From assembly GCA_020442225.1 (NCBI GenBank), contig JAGRKR010000235.1:5237-11660 (forward strand): a stretch of 6,424 bases of DNA, given 5' to 3'. The DNA is from Hyphomicrobiaceae bacterium (GTDB lineage Bacteria > Pseudomonadota > Alphaproteobacteria > Rhizobiales > Hyphomicrobiaceae). This document shows, piece after piece, positions 1 through 5,613 of the stretch. The notes beneath the pieces are model-generated. The model did not search any database. It worked only from the letters and a program-made list of their open reading frames with translations, and was not told the origin of the DNA. Made by a program: the position numbers and the translations under genes. How positions within the stretch are numbered: position 1 is the stretch's first letter; each line of letters opens with the position of its first letter.

Positions 1-136
1 GCGCCCGCAGCGCCTTGCCGGGGACGCATCGACGCGACGCCTGCCGTCTCGGGCAGGGCGCGCGACAGCCTGCGTCCATTAGCGCTTCTTATGATGGCCA
101 AGTAGAACGATAATGCTGTAGTTCTGTCAACGACCG
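1..136. other. Upstream region without a convincing gene
   Basis: No reading frame on either strand gives a recognisable protein. One forward frame is open from base 1 to a TAG at 103-105 and could be the tail of an upstream gene, but its residues match nothing I know. A short inverted repeat lies at 40-57 (CCTGCC, six-base loop, GGCAGG). It has no T-run after it, so it is at best a weak hairpin, possibly an upstream gene's terminator. Confidence 0.3.
86..114 (+). promoter_or_regulatory. Weak sigma70-like promoter candidate for the MmgE/PrpD gene
   Basis: A GATAAT hexamer at 109-114 matches five of six bases of the TATAAT -10 consensus. A poor -35 (TTCTTA, 86-91, three of six) lies 17 bases upstream. 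The stretch from about 86 to 130 is clearly more A/T-rich than the rest of the window, as expected of a promoter. The implied transcript start near 120 leaves a leader of about 43 bases before the preferred ATG at 164. The poor -35 makes this a suggestion only. Confidence 0.25.
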
Positions 137-148
137 ATGGCGCGCTAC

Positions 149-153
149 GGAGG
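149..153 (+). promoter_or_regulatory. Ribosome binding site that sets the MmgE/PrpD start at 164
   Basis: GGAGG at 149-153 is a strong Shine-Dalgarno core ending 10 bases before the ATG at 164. The in-frame ATG at 137 lies upstream of this site and has no purine-rich sequence in front of it. The nine extra residues it would add are not typical of the family. The start at 164 is therefore preferred. Confidence 0.75.
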
Positions 154-163
154 AAAACGCAAC

Positions 164-1603
164 ATGGCGCAGGATCTCGCTCAATCGGCAGTGCGTGACG
201 GCTCACTCTCCCCCGCGCGCGGGCTCGCCCGGTTCGTGCACGACATGAAGCTGGCAGATGTCCCGGCCGCCGTTCGCGAGCGCGCCAAGGACCTGATTCT
301 CGACGCCATCGGCTGCGCGCTGGCGGCCAACACCTACCCCTTCGCGGCGCGCGCGCTGGCCGGCGGCCAAGCGCTCGGTGGCAGCGGTCGCTCGACCGTC
401 ATCGGTCGCCCCGAGCGCCTGCCGCTGCGCGATGCCGTGCTCGTCAACGGTGTGCTGCTGCACGGCCTCGATTTCGACGACTCGCATCTGACCGCCATCA
501 TCCATCCGACGGTCACTTGCCTGCCCGCCGCCCTCGGCGTCGCGGAGGAACGCGGCATGAGTGGCGAAGACATGCTCGCCGCCTACATCGCGGGCATGGA
601 ATCGGCCATCCGCATCGGCGCGTCGGTGAAGGGCGGCTTCCACCATGTCGGCTTCCACGCGACCGGCGTCATTACACACTTCGCGGCCGCCCTCGTGGCC
701 GGCCGGCTGATGGGGCTCGCGCCCGACGCCCTCGTCTCGGCGCAAGGCATCGCCGCCAGCACCGCGGGCGCCGTTCAGGTTTTCCTCGAGGAAGGCGCCT
801 GGACGAAGCGCCTGCACCCGGGATGGGGCACGACGGCCGGCATCACCGCCGCGACGCTCGCCGCCAACGGCTTCTTCGGTCCCTCGCGGCCCTACGAGGG
901 GCGCTTCGGGCTGTTCGAGACGCATCTTCAGGAGCACGCCGCACACGCCGACATCGCGATCATCACGGCGGGCCTCGGCGACGACTGGGAGCTGCCCCGC
1001 ACCTCGATCAAGCCCTATCCCGTCTGCCATTTCATCCACGGCGCGGCCGAGGCCGCCATCGAGATCCACAAGCGGCTGAAACCCACCGCTGACGACCTCG
1101 CCGAGGTACGGGTGGCGATCCCCGGCCCAACCCTGCCGATCGTGGCCGAGCCGGTCGAGATCAAGACACGCCCGGCCAACGAGTACGATGCGAAATTCTC
1201 GGCGCAATACGTGGTGGCAACTTGTCTGCTCAAGGGCCGCTTCGGGCTCGCCGATCTCTCGGACGCCGCCATGAAGGACGAGCACGTGCTCTCCCTCACC
1301 CGCCGCATCGTCTGCGAGGCGGACCCGGCGTCCGGCTACCCGACGTTCATGTCGGGCGGCGTCAGCGTGCGCACTACGGCAGGCCAGACGGTGGAGCAGC
1401 ACATCCCGGTCAATCTCGGCGCCGGCGATCGCGGCCTCGACCGCGCGGGCATCGAGCGCAAGTTCTTCGCCAATGCCGCCCTGCACGTCTCGCGGGACGC
1501 CGCCGAGCGCATCCGGGACCGCGTGCTCGAGCTCGACCGGATCGCCGCCGTCGATCTCGCGGCGGCGCTGTCGATCCCGGCCTCTTGCTCCGTTCACAGT
1601 TGA
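164..1603 (+). CDS. MmgE/PrpD family protein (2-methylcitrate dehydratase / cis-aconitate decarboxylase superfamily)
   Basis: A cytoplasmic enzyme of 479 residues, a normal length for the MmgE/PrpD family. Members act on small tricarboxylic acids: PrpD dehydrates 2-methylcitrate in propionate breakdown, and IRG1/CAD decarboxylates cis-aconitate to itaconate. Family landmarks in order are DAIGCALAA near residue 47, HGLDFDDSH at 100-108, GFHHVGFHATG at 158-168, TKRLHPGW at 214-221, RPYEGRFGLF at 242-251 and IKPYPVCHFIHG at 282-293. From memory of the IRG1 active site, the equivalents are D103, S107 (Thr in IRG1), H114, H165, K215 and K283, so the site appears intact. The true substrate cannot be read from the sequence. 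There are no prp neighbours (no prpB, prpC or acnD in view), so the prpD symbol is not justified. Many alphaproteobacteria carry several uncharacterised paralogues. Its stop codon lies inside an FNR/FixK-type operator. The start at 164 is chosen on its Shine-Dalgarno; an in-frame ATG at 137 is the alternative. Confidence 0.93.
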   Translation: MAQDLAQSAVRDGSLSPARGLARFVHDMKLADVPAAVRERAKDLILDAIGCALAANTYPFAARALAGGQALGGSGRSTVIGRPERLPLRDAVLVNGVLLHGLDFDDSHLTAIIHPTVTCLPAALGVAEERGMSGEDMLAAYIAGMESAIRIGASVKGGFHHVGFHATGVITHFAAALVAGRLMGLAPDALVSAQGIAASTAGAVQVFLEEGAWTKRLHPGWGTTAGITAATLAANGFFGPSRPYEGRFGLFETHLQEHAAHADIAIITAGLGDDWELPRTSIKPYPVCHFIHGAAEAAIEIHKRLKPTADDLAEVRVAIPGPTLPIVAEPVEIKTRPANEYDAKFSAQYVVATCLLKGRFGLADLSDAAMKDEHVLSLTRRIVCEADPASGYPTFMSGGVSVRTTAGQTVEQHIPVNLGAGDRGLDRAGIERKFFANAALHVSRDAAERIRDRVLELDRIAAVDLAAALSIPASCSVHS

Positions 1604-1613
1604 TCTTGATCAA
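1600..1613. promoter_or_regulatory. FNR/FixK-type operator (exact TTGAT-N4-ATCAA)
   Basis: The sequence TTGATCTTGATCAA is a perfect match to the FNR/FixK/Anr consensus, with both five-base half-sites exact and correct four-base spacing. These CRP/FNR-family regulators act in low-oxygen and denitrification control; in Rhizobiales the usual reader is FixK. The box overlaps the TGA stop (1601-1603) of the MmgE/PrpD gene and its centre is about 92 bases before the DUF2189 ATG. If it activates at the usual -41.5 position, transcription would start near 1648 and leave a leader of about 50 bases. No good -10 is visible at the predicted place (1636-1641). By base composition such a match is rare in DNA this GC-rich. 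That it regulates the DUF2189 gene is inference. Confidence 0.7.
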
Positions 1614-1686
1614 GGACAGCGCCGGGCCGGCGGGGTGGCGTAGCGGGCACGTTTGAAGCGGACAAAGAGCCGCGGTCTCGGGCCTC

Positions 1687-1692
1687 GGGAGG
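1687..1692 (+). promoter_or_regulatory. Ribosome binding site of the DUF2189 gene
   Basis: GGGAGG ends six bases before the ATG at 1699. It is a strong, well-spaced Shine-Dalgarno and fixes the start of the DUF2189 gene. Confidence 0.75.
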
Positions 1693-1698
1693 CAGCGC

Positions 1699-2487
1699 AT
1701 GACGGAAGCGGAGCAGGCGCCTGGCATCCGCCAGGTCTCGGTGGGCGATCTCGTGGAGATCATCGGCCAGGGGATACGTGATTTCCGGGCGGCGCCGATA
1801 TACGGCCTGTTTTTCGCGGGGCTCTATGCCGGCGCCGGCTGGCTGCTGATCGCCCTGCTCTACCATTTCGGCCTGCCCTATCTCGCCTATCCCCTGGCCA
1901 TGGGCTTCGCCCTGATCGCGCCGTTCGCCGCGGTCGGCTTCTATGCCGTCAGCGATCATCTGCAGCGCGGCTTGCCGCTCAGTTGGGCGAGTGTGACGGG
2001 CTCGATCAAGGCGGCCGCCCGGCGCGACCTCAGATGGATGGCCCTCGTCACCGGCTTCGCGCTCGTCATCTGGATGGATATCGCGGCCTTCCTGTTCTTC
2101 GGCTTCATGGGCTTCGAGGCCTTCAGCCCGGACATCGTCGACCGGCTTATGACGACGCCCACGGGGCTCATCTTCCTGCTGCTCGGCAATGTCTCCGGCG
2201 CGATCATCGCCCTGTCCGTCTTCGCCATCTCGGCCATTTCGTTCCCGATGCTCTACGAGCGCGACATCGACTTCGTCACGGCGATGGTGACGAGCGTACG
2301 CCTCGTCATCGCCAATCCCGTGACGATGATCGTCTGGTGCATCATCATCGCGGTGCTGCTCGGCATATCCATCCTCTCGGTCTTCGTCGGCCTCCTGGTG
2401 ACGCTGCCGATCATCGGGCACGCGACATGGCATCTCTACAAGCGCGGCATCGAGCCCGCGACAGCTAAAGCCGAGACAAGCGCTTGA
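1699..2487 (+). CDS. DUF2189 family integral membrane protein
   Basis: A 262-residue polytopic inner-membrane protein. The family, DUF2189, is widespread in alphaproteobacteria and has no established function. Diagnostic stretches are the N-terminal GIRDFRAAPIYGLFFAGLY (residues 25-43), the YPLAMGFALIAPFAAVGFY segment (64-82), ERDIDFVTAMVTS followed by RLVIANP (187-207), and the C-terminal LPIIGHATWHLYKRG (236-250). Hydrophobic segments lie at roughly 34-56, 63-84, 113-135, 157-183 and 206-240; the last is long enough to be two helices. There is no signal peptide and there are no obvious catalytic or metal-binding motifs. The H-A-T-W-H pair near residues 241-245 sits at the end of the last membrane segment and belongs to the family motif. 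The start is fixed by a GGGAGG site six bases upstream. An exact FNR/FixK box about 90 bases before the ATG suggests oxygen-responsive expression. A 129-bp gap separates it from the DUF4153 gene, so co-transcription is possible but unproven. Confidence 0.9.
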   Translation: MTEAEQAPGIRQVSVGDLVEIIGQGIRDFRAAPIYGLFFAGLYAGAGWLLIALLYHFGLPYLAYPLAMGFALIAPFAAVGFYAVSDHLQRGLPLSWASVTGSIKAAARRDLRWMALVTGFALVIWMDIAAFLFFGFMGFEAFSPDIVDRLMTTPTGLIFLLLGNVSGAIIALSVFAISAISFPMLYERDIDFVTAMVTSVRLVIANPVTMIVWCIIIAVLLGISILSVFVGLLVTLPIIGHATWHLYKRGIEPATAKAETSA

Positions 2488-2504
2488 GCGCCGGGCGCGC
2501 TCCC

Positions 2505-2519
2505 CGACGCTGATCGTCG
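2505..2519 (+). other. Small hairpin downstream of the DUF2189 gene
   Basis: CGACG and CGTCG form a perfect five-base stem around a five-base loop, 17 bases past the DUF2189 stop. There is no T-run, so it is not a classic terminator. It lies just before a second hairpin at 2526-2544, and the pair may slow or partly stop transcription or protect the 3' end. Confidence 0.3.
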
Positions 2520-2525
2520 CCGCCG

Positions 2526-2544
2526 TCGCGGCTTCGGCTGACGA
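2526..2544 (+). terminator. UUCG-tetraloop hairpin, possible weak terminator or 3'-end stabiliser
   Basis: The inner stem CGGC/GCTG (one G-U pair) closes on a C(TTCG)G tetraloop, an unusually stable RNA loop. Three more pairs (TCG/CGA) follow beyond a single bulged A. No poly-T follows, so intrinsic termination would be inefficient. Its place between the DUF2189 and DUF4153 genes fits either partial attenuation or mRNA stabilisation. Confidence 0.35.
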
Positions 2545-2606
2545 AAGCGGCCGTGCGACCACATTCTGATCAAAGTCCACTGGCACATTTCGCCCGGTCA
2601 GCCGTC

Positions 2607-2612
2607 GGAGGA
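2607..2612 (+). promoter_or_regulatory. Ribosome binding site of the DUF4153 gene
   Basis: GGAGGA ends four bases before the ATG at 2617. The core is strong and the spacing slightly short. It supports 2617 over the in-frame ATG 14 codons later, which lacks an equivalent site. Confidence 0.65.
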
Positions 2613-2616
2613 CATC

Positions 2617-4566
2617 ATGCCGGACACGATCCCTCAACAGCCGGGCTCCGAAGGCTCGATGTCGCGGGGTGGCCGTCTGGCCAGCCTGATGATGTCCGTC
2701 ATACCGGACGTCCGGCGGGTGCTCTGGCGCTTTCCACTGCCGGCAGCGATCGCCACCGCCTTCGCGATCTATCTCCTGCTCGAAGGCTACAAGAGCGCGC
2801 TACTCCCCGCCGATCTCCGGCTGCGCCTGCCGCCCATCGCCACCTCGGGCTTCCTCGTCACACTGGCAGCGGCGCTGCTCGGGGAAAGCCGCGGTCGCAG
2901 CCAGGGCTGGCGGCTGGTCGCGGGGCTCGCCGGCCTCGCCCTCGTGGCGTGTCTCATCGCCTTCTCGAATGCGCTCGACCTCAGTCCCGCCGTGCTCATG
3001 CTGGCGCTGCTCCTCCTCGCGACGCTGGCGGCTCACCTGGCTCCGGCAACAGAGCGGGCCGCCTACTGGCTCTTCAACCACCATCTCGCCATCGCGGCAA
3101 TCACAGCGCTTGCTGGCGCGGTTCTCTTCGCCGGCGGCGTCTCGCTGATCCTGGAATCCCTGCGCTACCTGTTCGGCGTCTACATCCCGCACTGGTGGTA
3201 CGAGAAGCTCTGGATCACAGCGCTGGTGCTGATCGCGCCCCTGACCTTCCTCGACCTCATTCCGCAATCGTTCGACCAGCGCGTGACAGAGGGACCGCAG
3301 ACGGAGTTCACCAGCCAGGCTGTCGCCATCCTCGTGCGCTTCATTCTCGTGCCGCTGCTGCTCGTTTATGCGGCGATCCTGCACGCCTATGCCGCGAAGA
3401 TCGCCTTCGACTGGGCCCTGCCCAAGGGGCGCGTCGGCTGGATCGTCTCGAGCTACGGCGCGGTCGCGACGGTGACGGCGCTGCTCGCCTTTCCCACGCG
3501 CCAGTCCGGCGGCGCGCTGGTCTCGACCTTCTGGCGCCTTTGGCCGTGGCTGCTGCCGGTTCCAGCCGCCTTGCTGTTCATCGCCGTCACCATCCGCATC
3601 CGCGAGTACGGGCTGACGGAGGCCCGCTACCTCCTGGTTCTGGCCGGCGTCTGGCTTCTTCTGCTCATGGCGACGCAGGGCCTCAGACGCCCCCGGGACA
3701 TCCGGCTCATCATGGGGACACTGGCGGCGCTCCTGCTCTTCGCGACCGCGGGCCCCTGGGGCATGCTCGGCTGGTCGACACGCCACCAGGCGAGCGAGCT
3801 CGTCGCCCGCCTGACCACGGCAGGGCTGGTCAAGAACGGCAAGATCGTCATCGCCCCCAAGGCGACGGCAACCGTGCTCCCGAGCGACCGCCGCCGCATC
3901 GCAGGGACCCTGCGCTATCTGGCCCAGCGCGATCGCCTGGCGCTGCTCCAGCCGCTGTTTGCCGGTGTCGCCGACGATCCGTTCGCAACGCGGAGCAACC
4001 CGTCTCAGCAGAAGGAACGTCGCCTGCGACGCGGAGCCGTCCTGTGGTACGAGCACATCGACTCCGACGACAAACTCGCCTCGGCGATTTCCGCACGTCT
4101 CGGGCTCGGCACGTCACTCGCCACCACGCCCTATCAGCGGCTCCGCTATCTCAGAACCAACACGCCGACGACCATCGCCGTGGACAAGCCGAGCCTGCTG
4201 CTCGGCCCTGCCCACATTTACGTGCCTCGGGGACAGAGGGCCACCCCGCCACGCAGCGCCACCATCATCCTGCCGAATGGACGGCTCATCGCCTCACTCG
4301 AGGCTGGCGTGCTCACCGTACGCCACGAGCCGAGCGGTCGCAGCGCCCGCTTCCAGCTCGCCAGCTCTGCGGCGCTGCGCGAAAGGCTCGAGGCATCGGG
4401 CGTGGTGCTCAAGCCTGCCGACCCGCGGCGGCAGCCCCTGGTGCTCACACGCAGCGACGGCGACCTCGACGTCATACTCCACCTGATCACGGCATCAGCT
4501 CTCGACGATGTCGGACCGATCCTGGAGCTTTCACAGATCGGCTTCTGGCTGCAGCTCCCCCGCTAG
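2617..4566 (+). CDS. DUF4153 domain-containing integral membrane protein
   Basis: A 649-residue protein in two parts. Residues 1-385 carry about 11 hydrophobic segments (near 40-56, 74-90, 100-118, 122-142, 157-180, 197-215, 236-258, 273-292, 308-327, 336-352 and 364-384). Residues 386-649 are hydrophilic and presumably fold outside the membrane. The DUF4153 signature is clear: LLLVYAAILHAYAAKIAF (247-264) with ALPKGRVGWIV (267-277), then IRIREYGLTEARYLL (326-340), then AGPWGMLGWSTRHQ (378-391), where family members have a GPWS-like motif. The first part of the tail (393-445, with a KNGKI element at 406-410) also resembles the family; beyond about 450 I recognise nothing. The molecular function of DUF4153 is not established, and there are no enzyme motifs or signal peptide. 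Good Shine-Dalgarno at 2607-2612. It follows the DUF2189 membrane gene by 129 bp; shared regulation from the FNR/FixK box is possible. The next gene begins 126 bp downstream after a regulatory-looking gap, so it probably starts a new unit. Confidence 0.88.
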   Translation: MPDTIPQQPGSEGSMSRGGRLASLMMSVIPDVRRVLWRFPLPAAIATAFAIYLLLEGYKSALLPADLRLRLPPIATSGFLVTLAAALLGESRGRSQGWRLVAGLAGLALVACLIAFSNALDLSPAVLMLALLLLATLAAHLAPATERAAYWLFNHHLAIAAITALAGAVLFAGGVSLILESLRYLFGVYIPHWWYEKLWITALVLIAPLTFLDLIPQSFDQRVTEGPQTEFTSQAVAILVRFILVPLLLVYAAILHAYAAKIAFDWALPKGRVGWIVSSYGAVATVTALLAFPTRQSGGALVSTFWRLWPWLLPVPAALLFIAVTIRIREYGLTEARYLLVLAGVWLLLLMATQGLRRPRDIRLIMGTLAALLLFATAGPWGMLGWSTRHQASELVARLTTAGLVKNGKIVIAPKATATVLPSDRRRIAGTLRYLAQRDRLALLQPLFAGVADDPFATRSNPSQQKERRLRRGAVLWYEHIDSDDKLASAISARLGLGTSLATTPYQRLRYLRTNTPTTIAVDKPSLLLGPAHIYVPRGQRATPPRSATIILPNGRLIASLEAGVLTVRHEPSGRSARFQLASSAALRERLEASGVVLKPADPRRQPLVLTRSDGDLDVILHLITASALDDVGPILELSQIGFWLQLPR

Positions 4567-4604
4567 CGGCCCGGTGGCACGCCGCGCCGGTCGGCCTCAC
4601 ACAG

Positions 4605-4618
4605 TTGTTCGTTGACAA
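4605..4618. promoter_or_regulatory. Degenerate FNR/CRP-type dyad, overlapping a TTGACA -35-like hexamer
   Basis: TTGTTCGTTGACAA keeps the invariant TTG-N8-CAA skeleton of FNR/FixK operators but matches only seven of the ten consensus half-site bases. Its centre is about 81 bases before the preferred aldo/keto reductase ATG, so activation from -41.5 would put a start near 4653. The same bases hold TTGACA (4612-4617), a perfect sigma70 -35 hexamer, but no convincing -10 lies 16-18 bases on. Either reading makes this the likely promoter area of the reductase-DUF6064 pair. Confidence 0.3.
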
Positions 4619-4660
4619 GCCGCACGCGCCCCGGCCGAATGAGCGGGCCTCGTCGCACCG

Positions 4661-4686
4661 CCGATTTGGACCACCGATTCGGACCG
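4661..4686 (+). repeat. 13-bp imperfect tandem repeat before the aldo/keto reductase start
   Basis: CCGATTTGGACCA (4661-4673) is followed directly by CCGATTCGGACCG (4674-4686), matching at 11 of 13 positions. A truncated third copy, CCGACC, runs up to the ATG at 4693. It occupies the translation initiation region. It could be an operator, an RNA-level element, or a simple replication-slippage duplication. Confidence 0.55.
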
Positions 4687-4692
4687 CCGACC

Positions 4693-5613
4693 ATGACGAC
4701 ATCCCGTCGCGCCGTTCTCCAGGGAGCGCTTGCACTCGCAGCGGCAGGCGCTGTTCCCGGCCGCATCCTGCACGCAGCGGCGAGCCCGCCGCTGACGCGG
4801 GCCATCCCGAAGACAGGTGAGCAGATCCCGCTGGTCGGCCTCGGCAGTTGGATCACCTTCAACGTCGGCAACGATCGCGCGCTGCTCGACGAGTGCACCC
4901 GGGTGGTCGCAGCGTTCTTCGCCGCGGGCGGCCGCATGATCGATTCCTCGCCCATGTACGGCTCATCGCAGCCGACCATCGGCTATGCGCTGAAGAAGCT
5001 CGGCCATCCCAAGCCGCTGTTCTCCGCCGAGAAGGTGTGGATCTCCAATGCCTCGCGCGGACCGACTCAGATGGATCGCTCGCGCGCCTACTGGGGCGTG
5101 CCGCGCTTCGACCTCATGCAGGTGCACAACCTGCTCTCCTGGGAGCGCCATCTCGAGACGCTCGAAGCCATGAAGGCCGACGGCAGGGTCCGCTACATCG
5201 GCATCACCACCTCGGAAGGGCGGCGGCACCGCGACTTCATCAAGGTCATGGCCACGCGGCCTCTCGACTTCGTGCAGGTCAGCTACAATATCGTCGATCG
5301 AGAGGTGGAGCGGCGCATTCTGCCGCTAGCCCGCGAGCGCGGCATCGCCGTCATCGTCAATCGCCCGTTCCAGCAAGGCGACCTCGTCAAGGCCGTCGAG
5401 AAGAAGCCGCTGCCGCCGTGGCTCGCCGAGACGGGCGCGCGCACGTGGCCACAGTTCCTGCTGAAGTTCATCGTCTCGCACCCCGCGGTCACCTGCGCCA
5501 TTCCGGCGACCTCACGCGTCGCGCATGTCGAGGAGAACATGGCTGCGGCACGCGGCGTCCTGCCGGACGAGGCCTTGCGCCGGCGCATGGCGGCCTACGT
5601 CGGGCAGCTCTGA
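4693..5613 (+). CDS. Tat-exported aldo/keto reductase
   Basis: A 306-residue protein made of a signal peptide and an aldo/keto reductase (AKR) barrel. AKRs reduce aldehydes or ketones with NAD(P)H. Residues 1-30 are a textbook twin-arginine signal: SRRAVLQ at 4-10, a hydrophobic Ala/Leu stretch to about 22, then an Ala-Ala-Ala (28-30) cleavage site, predicting a folded periplasmic product of about 276 residues. The AKR catalytic tetrad is complete: D84 and Y89 (MIDSSPMYG), K114 (SAEKVW) and H145 (LMQVHN), with near-normal spacing. Cofactor-side motifs are VQVSYN (194-199), NRPFQQG (223-229) and IPATSRVAHVEEN (270-282). The barrel is slightly short for the family. The true substrate is unknown. 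Upstream in-frame starts exist (TTG at 4612, ATG at 4639), but they would push the twin arginines to about residues 32-33 or 23-24, and the TTG overlaps promoter-like bases. The ATG at 4693 has only a weak Shine-Dalgarno. The stop abuts the DUF6064 ATG, so the two are probably co-translated. Confidence 0.9.
   Translation: MTTSRRAVLQGALALAAAGAVPGRILHAAASPPLTRAIPKTGEQIPLVGLGSWITFNVGNDRALLDECTRVVAAFFAAGGRMIDSSPMYGSSQPTIGYALKKLGHPKPLFSAEKVWISNASRGPTQMDRSRAYWGVPRFDLMQVHNLLSWERHLETLEAMKADGRVRYIGITTSEGRRHRDFIKVMATRPLDFVQVSYNIVDREVERRILPLARERGIAVIVNRPFQQGDLVKAVEKKPLPPWLAETGARTWPQFLLKFIVSHPAVTCAIPATSRVAHVEENMAAARGVLPDEALRRRMAAYVGQL

Noticed and set aside
137..163. Upstream ATG at 137 for the MmgE/PrpD gene
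   Set aside because: No ribosome binding site precedes it, while GGAGG is correctly placed for the ATG at 164.
203..1597. A 464-codon antisense open frame opposite the MmgE/PrpD gene
   Set aside because: Its composition (Arg, Gly, Asp, Glu-rich) is that of a reverse-strand shadow of a GC-biased gene, with no recognisable domain.
1621..1631. GCCGGGCCGGC palindrome as a terminator of the MmgE/PrpD gene
   Set aside because: It has a one-base centre, so it cannot form a normal hairpin loop at full stem, and no T-run follows.
2560..2573. A second FNR/FixK box before the DUF4153 gene (sequence ending CTGATCAA)
   Set aside because: Only the right half-site is present. The left arm reads CACAT instead of TTGAT, so the TTG-N8-CAA core is missing.
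1594..2637. A 347-codon antisense open frame opposite the DUF2189 gene
   Set aside because: Very high in Asp, Glu, Arg and Gln with no fold-like pattern. It opposes a well-recognised membrane protein and would span both gaps.
2800..4056. A 418-codon antisense open frame opposite the DUF4153 gene
   Set aside because: Low-complexity, charged shadow composition; no motif and no start-site support.
4612..4692. Upstream start (TTG at 4612) for the reductase, adding 27 residues
   Set aside because: The added residues are basic and unstructured and would move the Tat motif away from the N-terminus. The TTG lies within promoter-like bases. The ATG at 4693 gives a normal Tat signal peptide.
2553..4820. 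A 755-codon open frame from a GTG, overlapping the DUF4153 gene in another frame
   Set aside because: The product is Arg/Pro/His/Ala-rich with no family motif. It overlaps a clear DUF4153 gene that has a strong Shine-Dalgarno, and it runs into the reductase. It is an artefact of high GC removing stops.
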